A DNA stretch of 64,000 nt, taken from NCBI GenBank assembly GCA_963576725.1, contig OY755252.1, positions 29,529,078 through 29,593,077 on the forward strand, given 5' to 3'. The DNA is from Azorinus chamasolen (Eukaryota; Mollusca; Bivalvia; Cardiida; Solecurtidae). The notes beneath the pieces were generated by a model, which was not told the origin of the DNA, did no database searches, and worked only from the letters and a program-made list of their open reading frames with translations. The position numbers and the translations under genes were made by a program. This document shows, piece after piece, positions 10,621 through 22,033 of the stretch (position 1 is the stretch's first letter; each line of letters opens with the position of its first letter).

Positions 10621-11640
10621 TATAAGCACAATAGTGTTGTTTGTGCAGTGTGGCGGCCGTGAAACGTCTCCCCGTACATCCAATCAATATTGTTTTCTTC
10701 CTCTTGCAGGAATTGCTCCACATTCAATGTGTTTCTTCATACCTTTACACCGTACTTTGCACTTCATGGTGGCTTCCGTACTCACCGACATATTGTGTGA
10801 CTGTTTTAATTTCCCTGTTAAGATTGGTGCCCTTTGCGTTTTCTCTAGTGTGACTTTACCTTACTTGTGTTTCTTCTTACTTTTTACCCATTCAATGTTT
10901 CCCTTCATATTCTTAGTCTTCTTTATTTTTGTCATAACCTCTGGTATGTTTTATTCTTTTACACCACTTTTCGTTACATACGTATGTCGCTTTTTACAGA
11001 AGGGTGCTACAATTACTACACAAATTACGAATAGTCTCCCTAAACTCAAAATTACTAACTTAAACTTAAACTCTGTGTCTTCCGTTCAGATTCCTCATAA
11101 CCTGGCTAATTTCCAATCACTACAGCCGTCAGTTTGTATTAAACCTCTAAAATTGTCTTCTGCTTCATCTTTTCATGTTCCCTCTTCGGCTATTAGTAAC
11201 ATTTTTCATAATGGACATAAATTCGTTCTGTCTCCTTTAAAACAATCTATCCTTCGTTACAGTAAAGTCCATCTAAATTCACATTATTTGAACAAAAGAC
11301 ATAGGGTGTATCCAATAATTACTAAGTGCAATAGTAAGAGGTGTATGTGTTGCAATTTCATTTCTACTAGATCAACAATTAAATCTCTTGTTAATGGTAG
11401 AGTGTTTAGTGTGAAGATTAATTCTGATTTAGATTGAAACTCATCTAATATTATAAATGTTCTTACATGAAATGCGCCACGTTGTGGCATTCAATATGTA
11501 GGTCAGACAGGACGTTCTTTAAAAACTAGGTTTCGTGAACACAGTAACCATTGCCGTATCAAATCAAAGGCCTGAACAGCCATAATTGCTTTCGAGTTTG
11601 ATAAGGATGTTAAGTGTAAGGGAAGACGTTGCTGCACACG
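10621..11640 (+). mobile_element. Penelope-like element 5' part with N-terminal GIY-YIG region
   Basis: 10650-10690 holds the GTGTGGCGGCCGTGAAACGT block. From about 10980 the frame encodes a Lys/Ser-rich lead, then CNSKRCMCCNFIS (Cys cluster) and, after a stop at 11438, NIINVLTCNAPRCGIQYVGQ then TGRSLKTRFREHSNHC, i.e. the Cys-x-x-x-x-C-G-x-x-Y-V-G-x-T and R-x-x-E-H signature of PLE-type GIY-YIG nucleases. In this family the nuclease precedes the RT, as reported for Naiad-type PLEs. The copy breaks off about 11640. The 365-codon frame from 10340 is mostly untranslated leader. Confidence 0.82.
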
Positions 11641-12430
11641 TTAATCACCATTTTTGACGTCTTGGAATTGTTTAATGTAATACTAAAAATATGACAGACT
11701 GTAGCAACAGTCAAACCATAAGCAAAGTGGTTATTAGTAACACTCAGACAGTCCTTGACCTCAACAAGTCAGAAATGCAATGCTGAGTGACAGTGTCCAT
11801 CTTTCAATTCATATCAAATCAATATCAAATGCTGTTGTGTATTTCAAGCACTACCCTCCTTATTAATTACGAATCCTAGAATTTTAACTACTGTTTAGAC
11901 AATGTAGTATGAAATTTTAGTTAAATTTTGTTCGGGTTTAGAATCTATATACATGTATGCAAACACAAACACATTAATCCAAAATCTTGGTTGATTCATA
12001 ATGATATCAAATGTACGGTAAATTCCTAATAATCCATATGATGTTTTATCCTATCAAAACTCCACCATGAATTCCACTGATCATAAACTTATATGAATCC
12101 CAACTTTTATATTCCAATTTATTCTTGAAATTTGGACTGACAACATTTTGTTATTAACACTCAAGATTACTGATAAATCATTTTCAAATGAATTCTATAA
12201 TTGTTCTATCATTACTGGGTCTATTCAAAATAGCCAAACGGAGACTAACCCCTGTAAATATACATGATCAGAGTAGACACTGTTTTACACCTTTTTAAAA
12301 TATAACTTCATTTCCATCAGATCAGGATATTGATGGCCAAGAATAATATTATCTCTGGCTATTTCATATCAAATTTGTTGTCAAATGTTCTTTGCTATGA
12401 CATCTCCCGGGGTTTTTTCTTTGATTTTAG
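11641..12430 (+). other. intron, no feature recognised
   Basis: Several 'atcaaat / gttctat' stretches but no clear repeat. It ends in the strong polypyrimidine acceptor of the exon at 12431. Confidence 0.45.
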
Positions 12431-12493
12431 GGAAAGGTCATGGCCTTACCGGAGGGGAAAAATAAGCGTGAAATGAATGCTTATGGGGAAAAG
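12431..12493 (+). CDS. linker exon after the kinase domain
   Basis: 21 codons, phase 0 to 0, preceded by GGTTTTTTCTTTGATTTTAG and followed by GTCAGA. Reads GKVMALPEGKNKREMNAYGEK; the other two frames have stops. It fits between the kinase C-terminal exon (phase 0) and the first RING exon (phase 0). It lies between two halves of Penelope sequence but is not homologous to them. The donor is not the best match (GTCAGA), so confidence is moderate. Confidence 0.6.
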
Positions 12494-13690
12494 GTCAGAA
12501 AATATCAACATAACATTTAACATGTTCATATTTTCTCTATCAAGTGACAGTACAATTCAATTAAAAGCATTTCATGCAGTTCTGATAATTTAATGGTGTT
12601 TTTCTTGTGTGTTTTGTCTGCAACTGCATAACTCTTGGCTATTACTAAAATTGTAAACACGTCATCAATGAGTTTTCATAAAAACCCATTATAAATCAGA
12701 AATCACAGTAAATCTCAACTATTCCATTAACCAAGACAAATATGATCGGACTTTTGGTAGATAAAGATATCATCGGCATTTTTTGTAAATGAAGAAGCCT
12801 ACATGTATGTCTCGCATTTTTGCGATGACAATGGCATGAATGGAAAGTTCCATCTCGGTTTGTGGAGAAACTAATTAAATCCATTGTAGAGAGTAATACG
12901 CATACTAGCCTGTTAACACTGCAAGAGAAGTTGGCATTTCTATCGTGTTTCATCAGTAAAATTACGCTAATAGAAAGAAATTGTTGTGGTACTGCTGGTA
13001 TGAAAGCGAAAGTACAGACACTGCGATTCATAAACGCTATACGGATTACTCGGATCTCTAGGTTAGACGGATGTATAGAAATGCGGTTAGCGTTTTATCA
13101 CGTACACGGTGTCGATATAAAAAAATCCCTCTCCCTCCCTATCGGCGGAGAGGTAATTGATCAATGAAAAACACAACAGGTTTTCTAGTTGGGAAGTCTT
13201 TGCTATCGGCGGAGAAGAAATTTATAATTTACAGACAAGTTATTGCTGCTGTAGAAACGCCAATGTGTTGCGAAAACAATGTTTAACTAAACACCAGGAA
13301 TGAGGTTGATATACGCGTATATGATAAATGCTGATTTTCAAGCTTGCGCAACTCATATCCGCGGATATGAACTTCATATCTGGTCGGATCCGGTGTTTAG
13401 TCATACCGATATTCTTTCGCGTTTTTTGGGAGTATATTCAATAATTCAAGCTTTTAAAAGGTTGATATTGTGTAGACTAGAAGTTATCTCACAAAGCGAA
13501 GTGTTATTAAATGCATGAAAAGTAAATAAATTAATGAACAATTTACAACAAAACTAGTTTAGAATTGAAGAGAACTATTTTCTCTTGCGCATGTTCACAA
13601 GAAATAGTGAACTCTTTGCCGTAAAAACGACCGATCGCTATATTGCATTCTTCGAAAGCAATAAAAAGTACGCAATTTTCTTTACCAGCA
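12494..13690 (+). other. intron, no gene confirmed
   Basis: A 110-codon frame crosses about 12829-13167 (EKLIKSIVESNTHTSLLTLQ), but no acceptor/donor pair bounds it, the minus strand is also open, and no family is recognised. 13085-13230 carries two CTATCGGCGGAGA motifs about 70 bp apart. Confidence 0.35.
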
Positions 13691-15420
13691 TTTTCGTCAT
13701 ACAGGACATTCTTTCAAATATGTTTCGGTTCAACCAGTAGAACAAATTTATTATGCTTCTAAAACTACTGGTAGTTTAAAATCTAAAGCTCGTTTTATCA
13801 CAGAGCTAGACTGGATAAAGAAATTACAAACACCTTTTCCTTCAGGCCTTAATGATAACATTTTCCAAAGCGGCAACATTTCTAAAGATCCAAGTATCGA
13901 TATTTTCTCTATATTTTCTATTCGAAAACGTAAAAGTAGATCACATGGCAGACGTTGAAATGGTAATATTAAGCGTAAATTACGTCGTAATATGTCTATT
14001 CATGATTTACATACCATTCTAAAACAAACTGGTAAACATTCTATGTTATCTTGTTTATCGTCTTTACCCTTTTCCTGTCTTAAGTCCATAGACGAAGAGG
14101 CTGATAAAATCTTTATGCGTACAGATCCGTTAATTAATACTGCCTCACTTATACAAAGTTACACACAGCATGTTCTTCGTCCACATATTGATAAAGAATC
14201 TGAACATAAAAGACATTTTCTGAAACTTCAGTTCCTAAATAAAGGTATCGATTTTATTGATATTCAAAGTATATTTCGTGATAAGAATGTAATTGATACT
14301 ATTCCCAAATATTTCATCACCTATCATCTGTTATAAATATAATAAACCTTAATATATAATACAATAAAATTGTCTCTGACTTAAATATTGATGTTAATAC
14401 CCCTATTTCTTGAGATTGTAGCATTTCTAGCTTTTGCTATAAACCAGTTGGTCATGTCATTACTGGTAATTTTGGTATCATTAAGGATAAACGTCTCAGG
14501 ACCCTCCTAACTAAAGGACCTAAATATAGATTACCTTCCCTTATTGATTTTGACGCTTGTCGAACTCATATTGCGGAAGCTATTCAAGAATTCTGTATCA
14601 AAAGGTGTCGACGAGAACATGCTGATGTTAATGCCCTTTCGGATTGGAAGAAATGTATTTTCGACATTATTGATACACGTATAACTTTTTACAAATCAAA
14701 TTACCATCTTTTACCACCTCGACCTAGTGTTACATTTCGCTACTTGAAGAAAAACATTTCTAATTTTCATTCAGATTATGTTCTTGTTCCTGTTGACAAG
14801 GCATCCAACAATGTAATCATTATTTGAAGATTGTATTATGTTGATGTTTTAAAGAAGGAGCTAACTGATTCAAATACTTATATAACAGTTCAAACACCTG
14901 AGAAAGATATAGTCTCGGAACATGTAATAATGTGCAATAATTTTAAGTCTGGTCCTAACATAAAACAACATAAACTTTCTACTTTGTACTGGATTACGAA
15001 ACTACATAAAAACCCTGATAAGGCGCGTTTTATTGCCAACTCTAGCTGTTGTACCACTACTAAATTATCTATACTTTTGACATCCTGTCTTACTACGATC
15101 AAAGAACATGTAAAACGCTACTGTTATAAAATATATGAAAATTCTGGTATTAATGTTTTTGGTCCATAAAAAATTCAAATGATGTTTTAACAAAACTTGA
15201 AAATGAACAGTATAACATTTCTTTACTGAGCTCTTATGATTTCTCTACACTCTATACTACTCTACCTCACCAAAAACTTTTGCCAGAGAAAACAAAATGT
15301 TCATTGCTTGTAATGTTCAACGTTCATTCTTTTCGAATTCAGAAGTTGAACATTACACAATGTGGACTTGCCTTGATGTTTGTAGATCTCTTACCTTTCT
15401 TTTAGATAATATTTAGATAC
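13690..15420 (+). mobile_element. Penelope-like element, end of GIY-YIG through RT fingers and motif A
   Basis: Continues where the copy at 11640 stops: HTGHSFKYVSVQPVEQIYYA and ARFITELDWIKKLQTPFPSG (end of the nuclease domain), then a 114-codon linker frame (13992-14336). Then the RT N-terminal region: VTGNFGIIKDKRLR-like text with GPKYRLPSLIDFDACRTHIA, DYVLVPVDKASNNVIII, LYWITKLHKNPDKARFIANS, and FSTLYTTLPH of motif A near 15250. At least four stops or frame changes make it inactive. It ends at FLLDNI near 15415, before the catalytic DD box. Confidence 0.85.
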
Positions 15421-16490
15421 TAATATGCTAATTTGCTGAAGTACTTCAAATTAATGGAAGCTGTATACAAATGCTGAGACTGTCGCAAACTTATTCAACG
15501 ATCACTGCTGGTTATTTTGTGACCAGGGCATTGAATATTCATATAACTTTCAGTGACGGATTTATATACTTATGTATAGAACCTATATCGTTGTTTTTGA
15601 CTGATAGAGTATTGCACTCATTAAGGTTAAAAACCGGCGAATATATTGTCTGATTGGGCAACGTAATTGAGCAGTTACCTGTTATTTGAATGGGCTAAGT
15701 AACTGTCCTCTGAATCCTCTTTTTGGGCATGGCAATTGCACGTTTAGACAGTCCAGCCAGCTTTTAATACGTTTATACTTTTCATAGCAGTCTCAGAGTA
15801 GCTTAGGCATTGAGATAGTGTTGTTCAGACTGATATAGCCTGGGGTTTTATTCGGTTTGAAGCAGGTTTACTGAAGACCGTGCTCAGGGTTCGGAACGCT
15901 GCTGGACCGTCTTTTTGAGGCTGTCTTTTTAGGCAGTGTATTCGATCACGGGCTCGGAACATACTGCAGGCATGCTTCAAAGCTTTAGTTTTAAAAGCTT
16001 CCTGAAGCAGGTTTCATACACTGCTCAAGATAGATATCAGAGCGTATGGTTACAAACATGCTTTGAGACATAAAGTCTGATACCTAGGTTTGAAGTCACA
16101 GTAGTGTTACGATAGCTTCAAACCACAGGTTTCAACAGGGTTTGATGCTTAGGGTCTCAACTCGCATAGTCTAGGGTTGTATAGCTCACATTTATACAGT
16201 TTCATGACATAGCTTGAGGAATTTGTTCCAAGCACCATTTTGAAGTTGAGGCATCGTCTCGCTGGCTTGGGGCTGTAGTAGTTGTTCATAGTTATAGTTA
16301 ATTATTTTATTGTTGGCCCCCAAACTGAGGTTTTGTGTATAATTTCATGTTTTCATAGTGTTCGTCTCAGGCAAAGTAGCCTCAGAGCACCATATTATAA
16401 TCATCGGCTAGCATAGCCCAGCCACATCAGTTTTATAGTTTCAAGCCTTAAGCTGTTTGGCTCAAGACATTGTCACCTCACGAAACACCC
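15421..16490 (+). other. unassigned ~1 kb with distinctive G/T-rich text
   Basis: 15660-16480 differs in texture from the AT-rich surroundings, with repeated TTTGAAG, CAGGTTT and TAGGCAGT-like words. No open frame, splice-consistent exon or repeat homolog in the window is visible. It sits exactly between two Penelope fragments, so it may be an unrecognised transposon. Confidence 0.4.
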
Positions 16491-16497
16491 GAAATAT

Positions 16498-17075
16498 TTA
16501 AAAAGGTATGAGTTGTTTGAGCACCCTTCCGTAAAATGGGACATAAAGGTAGACTTGAAATAAGTATAAATATATCAAAATAAAAGAAAAGTCATGTAAA
16601 AGATAAAAGCCAATACAGAATAAAACTATTCCAGCAGCTACGACGAAAGTAATAAAGTGGACTATAGAGAGTCGGAGGAAAACAATGAACGGTATAAAGT
16701 AAGAAAAAATCCCAGTAAGGTAAAAGTACAAAAATGAGTCATGCAGGAAACACCACATACAGAACAAACACTCGCCCGAACAGCAACACAAGGAAACAGC
16801 AAATGTACATAAGTAGAAAAAACAACAAGAGACGCCTAAGTCAAAAAGGGGAATTCGCCTTAAAAATGATAAAATCAAGAAAGTGACACAGTATGTCGGT
16901 GAGTACCGAAGCCACGATGAAGTGCAAAGTACGGTGTTAAGGTGCAAAGAAACGCATTGGATGTAGACAATTCCTGCAAGAGGAAGAAAACAATATTGAT
17001 TGAATGTACGGGGAGACGTTTCACGGCCGCCATACTGCACAAACAACACTATTGTGCTTATAAATAAAAAAAAAA
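16498..17075 (-). mobile_element. Penelope-like element 5' leader, minus strand
   Basis: The reverse strand matches 10621-11010 plus: CACAATAGTGTTGTTTGTGC, GGCGGCCGTGAAACGTCTCC, TTGTTTTCTTCCTCTTGCAG, and a second-subfamily leader stretch (GTGGTGTTTCCTGCATGACT) inserted at 16720-16840. The 196-codon minus frame is hydrophobic by composition and is not conserved in frame with the 10 kb copy, so I do not call it a protein. Confidence 0.75.
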
Positions 17076-17374
17076 TAAAAAAAATCAAATAGGCAGAAAA
17101 CTAGCTGAAATGAAGATATCAAATTCGATATTATACATAGCGAATTCTGTATGTCGCGATGTTTCTAAATTCAAACTTCAAAACTGTTTAGAACTAGGTC
17201 TGCATCGTACCACGCGACATTTAGCACAACTGTCAAAACAGTATGACGTATTATGGAATGGCGTCATTCAGAATAAAGTTATATTTAGCGACAGTATTAC
17301 ACTTCGCACAATTTTCCCTTTATCTAGCAAGAACCGAAAACAATTACGTTCGATTTCGCTATTTTATATATTTC

Positions 17375-17590
17375 TTTAGCCTATTCCATGAGTCAAGTTA
17401 TCGAATGAAAATGAAATTTGTCCGAAACATTGAATGAGAAAAAAATATTTGATAAAAAATTATCAAATGAAAGAAATTTAAACATCGCTTGAGAAAAAGA
17501 AAATATTTGATAAAAAATTGATAGTTTTTATCACATGATTTTTTTTTATCAAATGAAAATTGAACATTGCAACGTTTTTCATGCCATAAT
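17375..17590 (-). repeat. AT-rich iterated CATTTGATAAAA repeat, copy 2 (inverted)
   Basis: Reverse-oriented, shorter version of 6862-7240 with the same two ends and the same ATTTGATAAAAA words. See that entry. Confidence 0.65.
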
Positions 17591-18335
17591 AGCAAAGTGC
17601 TTAAAATTATATATTGTGTAATGGATAAGCAATAAGGTATGATTTCAAGATGTTGCCACACGAGATATGTTTTACAGCACTGATAGATGAGTTGTTGACT
17701 GATATCAACGATGATTATGTTTGCTCGCACGTTATCTGGAAAGGAAAAGGAAGATGGTGTACATAAATTGTGTAACACGGAGGCACACTATTAACGAAAC
17801 ACATCATTACCTTGTAAACAATATGTCTAAGTAGTCGTACATTAACGTTTGTTGCAATATGTATCATATGAAAGACATACAAAAAACACTATCTCCGTCT
17901 ATAATGAGCTTGACATCGCATAATAGCTGAAGTACTGTTGAAAGGAAAGGTAAATCAGCATTCTTGTTTTAGTTCCTTTTCTGAATATTGCTACTGTATT
18001 GATTACAATAACACAACGTGACAACGTTCACCTTTTATTTTTAAACCGATGGGCAACCTAAAAGAGTCAAACAATGCCTCACATACTTATCTACACTCCG
18101 AGGTGGGCCCCTCTTTTCATCACCTACTTACAACTACAACTGAAATAACGAACATTAGTATTTTATCCCCTGAGAGAATATTATGTTTGTTCTGTCTGTT
18201 GGTTGGTTGGTTGGTGTGTCCCTAATTTTAACCGGAATACATAGTTCAATGATGGCATGCATGTGCAACCTATGGATGCGAAGACATTTAGGGTGATTTA
18301 TTATGGTCAATGTCATACATCAAGATCAAAGGTCA
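17591..18335 (+). other. intron, no feature recognised
   Basis: Contains a short TTGGTTGGTTGGTTGG run at about 18200. Nothing else is identified. Confidence 0.4.
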
Positions 18336-18339
18336 TATC

Positions 18340-18510
18340 GGGGACTTGGTGTTTGTTTTCAGAGTTTATTTACTTCACAAAAGCAGATGTTAAGTGCTTG
18401 TGTGGCGGTCGTAAAGAGTGTCCCTGTGTGATATATTCTGGTTCCTCGGGATCATCAATTTCAGTGCTTTTACACTTGCAAATTGAATACCGCTTAAGCA
18501 GATGCTAATG
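18340..18510 (+). repeat. diverged copy of the ~280 bp CTTAAGCCGGTGCTAG repeat
   Basis: Shows GTTAAGTGCTTGTGTGGCGG, then TCGGGATCATCAATTTCAGT, then ATTGAATACCGCTTAAGCAG. This is a permutation-compatible copy of the arrays near 60-62 kb. The preceding 18285-18340 has GGTCA words as in Helentron cores. Confidence 0.65.
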
Positions 18511-19235
18511 TACATAAGCAGTTTTGCAATAATAACAAACACATCCTTTTCATAATACATACGTGTATGTGCACGGTGCCTAATGTCATGACAAAACTTA
18601 TTGGAGCAGAATTTTATAAGTAATAACGATCTTAATATATTGCTAATACAAGAGCCGTCTGGTCTGATTCTCAGGTGCCTCCTGTTAGGTTAATATTAAG
18701 TAACTCGTTTATTGCTTTTCTCAAACGCATGTATGATTCATGCGATACAGTTACAGTGAGTGTACTTTGTCATGCTGCGATGTTTATTGCTGAAGAATGT
18801 TTATGCATACACCACGAGGATAACCGCGTCAGTAAACATGCGGTTTACACAATATTTCACGAACAAACTCCTCATCAAATTCAGTATAAGCATATTACGT
18901 ATATGTTTATTACTGGTAATTGTTTTAATAACCTGAATTAAAAACTTTGGCAACTGGCAAACATACGATTCAAGGACTACATTTACTGTTTATATATTGT
19001 TTTTCTATCATTGCACAATGATGACAGTGACTTCCTTCTACGAAGCTAAATTGGTGCTATGCGTCCAGAACAGTTCACAAAAGTAACGACTACAAGTAGG
19101 ACACATGTAGTCAGCTGAGATGCTGATTGACCTGGATGCACATATTGGCCTTAGTAGTCCTGCAGTGAGGATCTTCTGAGATCACGCTGATAAGATTATG
19201 CCAATAGCGGCGATCAAGACGTGCATTTCCAAGCT
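18511..19235 (+). other. intron, no gene confirmed
   Basis: The 88-codon frame at 18675-18941 has no recognisable motif and is unlike the splice-bounded exons. Nothing else is identified. Confidence 0.35.
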
Positions 19236-19395
19236 TTTCAAAGTACAAATATTAGTCATGCAGGAAATACCGCATACAAACCAAACAGCTGCCCGAACAT
19301 CACCTCAACAAGACAACAAATGTACATAGCTACTAAACACAAAGACAAAACAAACACACATTAAGAGAATATGGAAGTACCGTCTTGAAATTTCA
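19236..19395 (-). repeat. Penelope leader, second subfamily, decayed minus copy
   Basis: Minus strand shows ATGCGGTATTTCCTGCATGA, a TTTGTCTTTGTG stretch and AAGACGGTACTTCCATATTC, matching 7690-7890 and 44575-44766. The flanks (19090-19235 and 19396-19600) do not match anything else here. Confidence 0.6.
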
Positions 19396-20093
19396 ACTGG
19401 TGGATATGAAGACATGGTATATACGTGACTTAGCCTAAAGTGGGGAAAGCTTGCGCAGCATCCGAACCCGTCAACAAATATCTGGGACAGCGGCAAGACA
19501 TGGTCAAGACAGCAGGAGATATAACTAGATGAAGACATTGCCCGAGCCTTGAGGGAGTTTGGTGAAGTAACCGTCTACCGGACTTCAAATGGATATTTAA
19601 GTCATCGAAAAGGCACTGGGACTATTTAACCCATAGCTTGATGAACATATTATAATTATAATATTATAATATTATTACGTGAGCAAATGGACGAGGAAGA
19701 GCTACCAATCGGCTTAGTCCATTTAATATATAACAAAAAAGAAAAGCAATAGAATACAATCAGTTTCGATGAAAGTGGACATAATGGATAGAAAGGATCA
19801 TAATCGGAACGCATGCCTAGTCATTTAACGTCAACACTTACGGCACATAAAAGTATGTAATAGTCTGCCCCGTGGTTTAAAAGTGATTAAGGTCAGGAAT
19901 AATCTACAGTCCTACAGTCCTGTTTGTCAAGAACAGCATTAGTCTGTCTTTTGCATAGTGTGTAAACTTGCATATTCATACATGAACAGAACCTGCATTT
20001 GCATTTTACCATTCAATTACTATTACACTGTATCCTCGATAATTCCCAACTTTTGTACAAGAAATTTGAGTCATTTTAGCATGTGGCTGTCTA
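19396..20093 (+). other. intron, no feature recognised
   Basis: Includes an AT palindromic tract ATTATAATTATAATATTATA at about 19650. No coding potential seen. Confidence 0.4.
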
Positions 20094-21771
20094 CAGGCTG
20101 TCCCAGAAAATATGCAACCCGATTTAAATTTCCTATTACCCTAAATCTATTCAGTCGATAGAAAAGTGTTATACACCAGTGTTTAGGTACTACAGTTGTT
20201 CACATTCGTGTAAAATTACAGCTTAAATGCTCTTATAAATTTCGAGATATGGCGTAAATATTGAAGGCATCTTGTTTTTCCTTTTCCCAGAAATTGGAAT
20301 TTCGTCACACACATTGTTTAGCGGATAATCAATAAAACCCCTTTTCTACCCCAAAAATACTTACATGTGTGTTAATGGCATTTGTCATATCCCATTATTA
20401 AACATCCACTCTTACGGTACTTTTAGTTGTTAACGAATAGCTCAGGCCAGTACAATTTGTGCATAGATAGACAGATAAATATTTTATTGTATTGCATATG
20501 TTCAGAAATAAAAAACAATTTTCAAGTGTTAAGCAGCCAATGAAAATATTGAGTCATTTAACTGGGAGGGGCTCTAAAAACAGATTATGAAATGATAATG
20601 AAAATATAATCACTTAAACCATAGTCGATTAATTAATTTTCTTTAAAAATTGATAACGTGGTACTACATGTAATACTTTAAGTATTTCTGAGATACAAAT
20701 GTATTATGACTTCGGTTAGTTAAATAAGGTCGTATTTGATAAACATATTAAGCTTTTATACTTTCTTTTACAAGTGTATTACAGAACTTACATTTTTACA
20801 AGTTAGTTTGTTTTAATAAAAATGGGTGACATATTTTTTGATGAATAAATGAGATAAAATGCCAAAAGAACAAAGGTGATGTAGGAAAGTGGTAAAGTGC
20901 ATGTATAAAGAAAATTCCATTTTCAATTTAAAGGCCTAGATCAAGAAACGCTGCATAATTGTCGGACGGGTAAGCTTTATTCAATATGAGTTGATTAGGA
21001 TAAATTGTAGGAATCAGAGCATCAAAGAAAGGGTTATCTAAGTTAAAAATATCATCCAAATATCGTGAGGTTTCATTGAAGCCTTTTATAACATTTTCTT
21101 GTGATTGTGGATTTAAACGCAACATGAAACTCTCTCATAGCAGTAAGAAAACAAACCTGCGACAAGTGGTGCACAATTCGTACCATTAGGAATACCAATT
21201 ACCTGACGGTATACATGTATAGCATTTCCATAACGTACAAATATGTTATCCAAAAGAAAGGTTAGTGATTCGCAAACTTCTGAGCAAGTCCAATTGGTGT
21301 AATATTTCATTTGCACGTCAGTAAAGAAAGCTTTTTAGCATACAATACATACCAGAAATGACTTATTTCCCGGGCAAATGCTTTCTGGATTATGTAAGTT
21401 TATCTTGAATTCAAATATGAGGAAGAGTTGTGTACAAAGTAGAAATATCGTACGTGCTAACAGTGGATGCAAGCTACCTTTTGTTCTTAAGTTTGTTCTG
21501 AAGCGTTCTAAATAGACCAGAAGAGATTTCTTCCAGAATTGTCACATCTTATCACAGTAGAAGAAGTTATTTTAAATTTACTTAATAAATTCATAATCCT
21601 ATTTCTGGGAAAATTGGAAACCGGGTGCCTTCAGTATTTACGCAATATCTCAAAATCTATAAAAGCATGTAAGCTACACAAATATTTGTTATAAAACACT
21701 TTACTACCGGTTGTTTAGATTTACCGTAATACGGAATTGACATTGGGGTGCATTTTTTCTGGGACACCATG
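20094..21771 (+). mobile_element. mariner-type non-autonomous element with TA target duplication
   Basis: Left end CAGGCTGTCCCAGAAAATAT at 20094, preceded by TA (20092-20093). Right end, read on the minus strand, is CATGGTGTCCCAGAAAAAAT starting at 21771, flanked by TA (21772-21773). Similarity between the inverted ends continues for about 75 bp (TACCGTAAATCTA / TTACCCTAAATCTA). TGTCCCAGAAAA-type ends and TA duplication are typical of Tc1/mariner. No transposase frame is left; the interior carries a Penelope RT fragment (20928-21580). Confidence 0.75.
20928..21580 (-). mobile_element. Penelope-like RT fragment nested in the mariner-type element
   Basis: Minus strand reads STYDISTLYTTLPHI (motif A, about 21450), then CESLTFLLDNIFVRYGNAIH, YRQVIGIPNGTNCAPLVAGL (21210-21150), a frameshift, and SRYLDDIFNLDNPFFDALIP (21070-21010), ending FLDLGL at 20931. 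The order is intact but the frames are broken. The GIPMG motif is GIPNG here. Confidence 0.85.
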
Positions 21772-21773
21772 TA

Positions 21774-21945
21774 GTGAAGGATAAAAAGCATTCAAACAGC
21801 CCCCAGAAGAGGGACTGTCTGTATAACGTTCATCCTGAATGTAACTGTCATTTGTCTTAAAACTCGATAATGATTCGTATTTGAAAAATCGTAAACTCGA
21901 GATTTAACTGTATAACTTTTTTATTTTACTTTTTTTCTGTATTAG
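21774..21945 (+). other. intron up to the RING exon
   Basis: No feature apart from the strong acceptor ACTTTTTTTCTGTATTAG directly before 21946. Confidence 0.5.
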
Positions 21946-22033
21946 GTTTTACTACGTTGCATGGATGTGGACAAGTACTGCTATATTCGTGATGACCCCC
22001 CAACATGTGTGGTATGCATGGTCAACCCATCAA
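21946..22033 (+). CDS. first half of the RING-like zinc finger exon (GC-AG donor)
   Basis: After TTACTTTTTTTCTGTATTAG the phase-0 frame reads VLLRCMDVDKYCYIRDDPPT then CVVCMVNPS. C-V-V-C-x-x-N-P is the first zinc-ligand pair of compact IAP/MULAN-style RING fingers. I end the exon at CATCAA before GCAAGT, a consensus GC donor, because that leaves phase 1 and fits the exon at 48360 exactly (CVVCMVNPSIKNDILNHRC). The nearby GT donor (AGCAA before GTATAT) leaves phase 2 and gives an immediate stop with that exon. It also joins 12431-12493 in phase 0. Confidence 0.72.

Noticed and set aside
10340..11437. 365-codon open frame as one protein
   Set aside because: The first ~210 codons are leader and GT repeat; only the end matches the Penelope nuclease region.
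12829..13167. 101-112 codon plus-strand gene
   Set aside because: No bounding splice sites, both strands open, and no family resemblance.
16498..17088. 196-codon hydrophobic minus-strand protein
   Set aside because: It is antisense-oriented Penelope 5' leader; the frame is not conserved with the copy at 10621.
18675..18941. 88-codon frame as a gene
   Set aside because: No motif, no conserved splice context and no similarity to anything else in the window.
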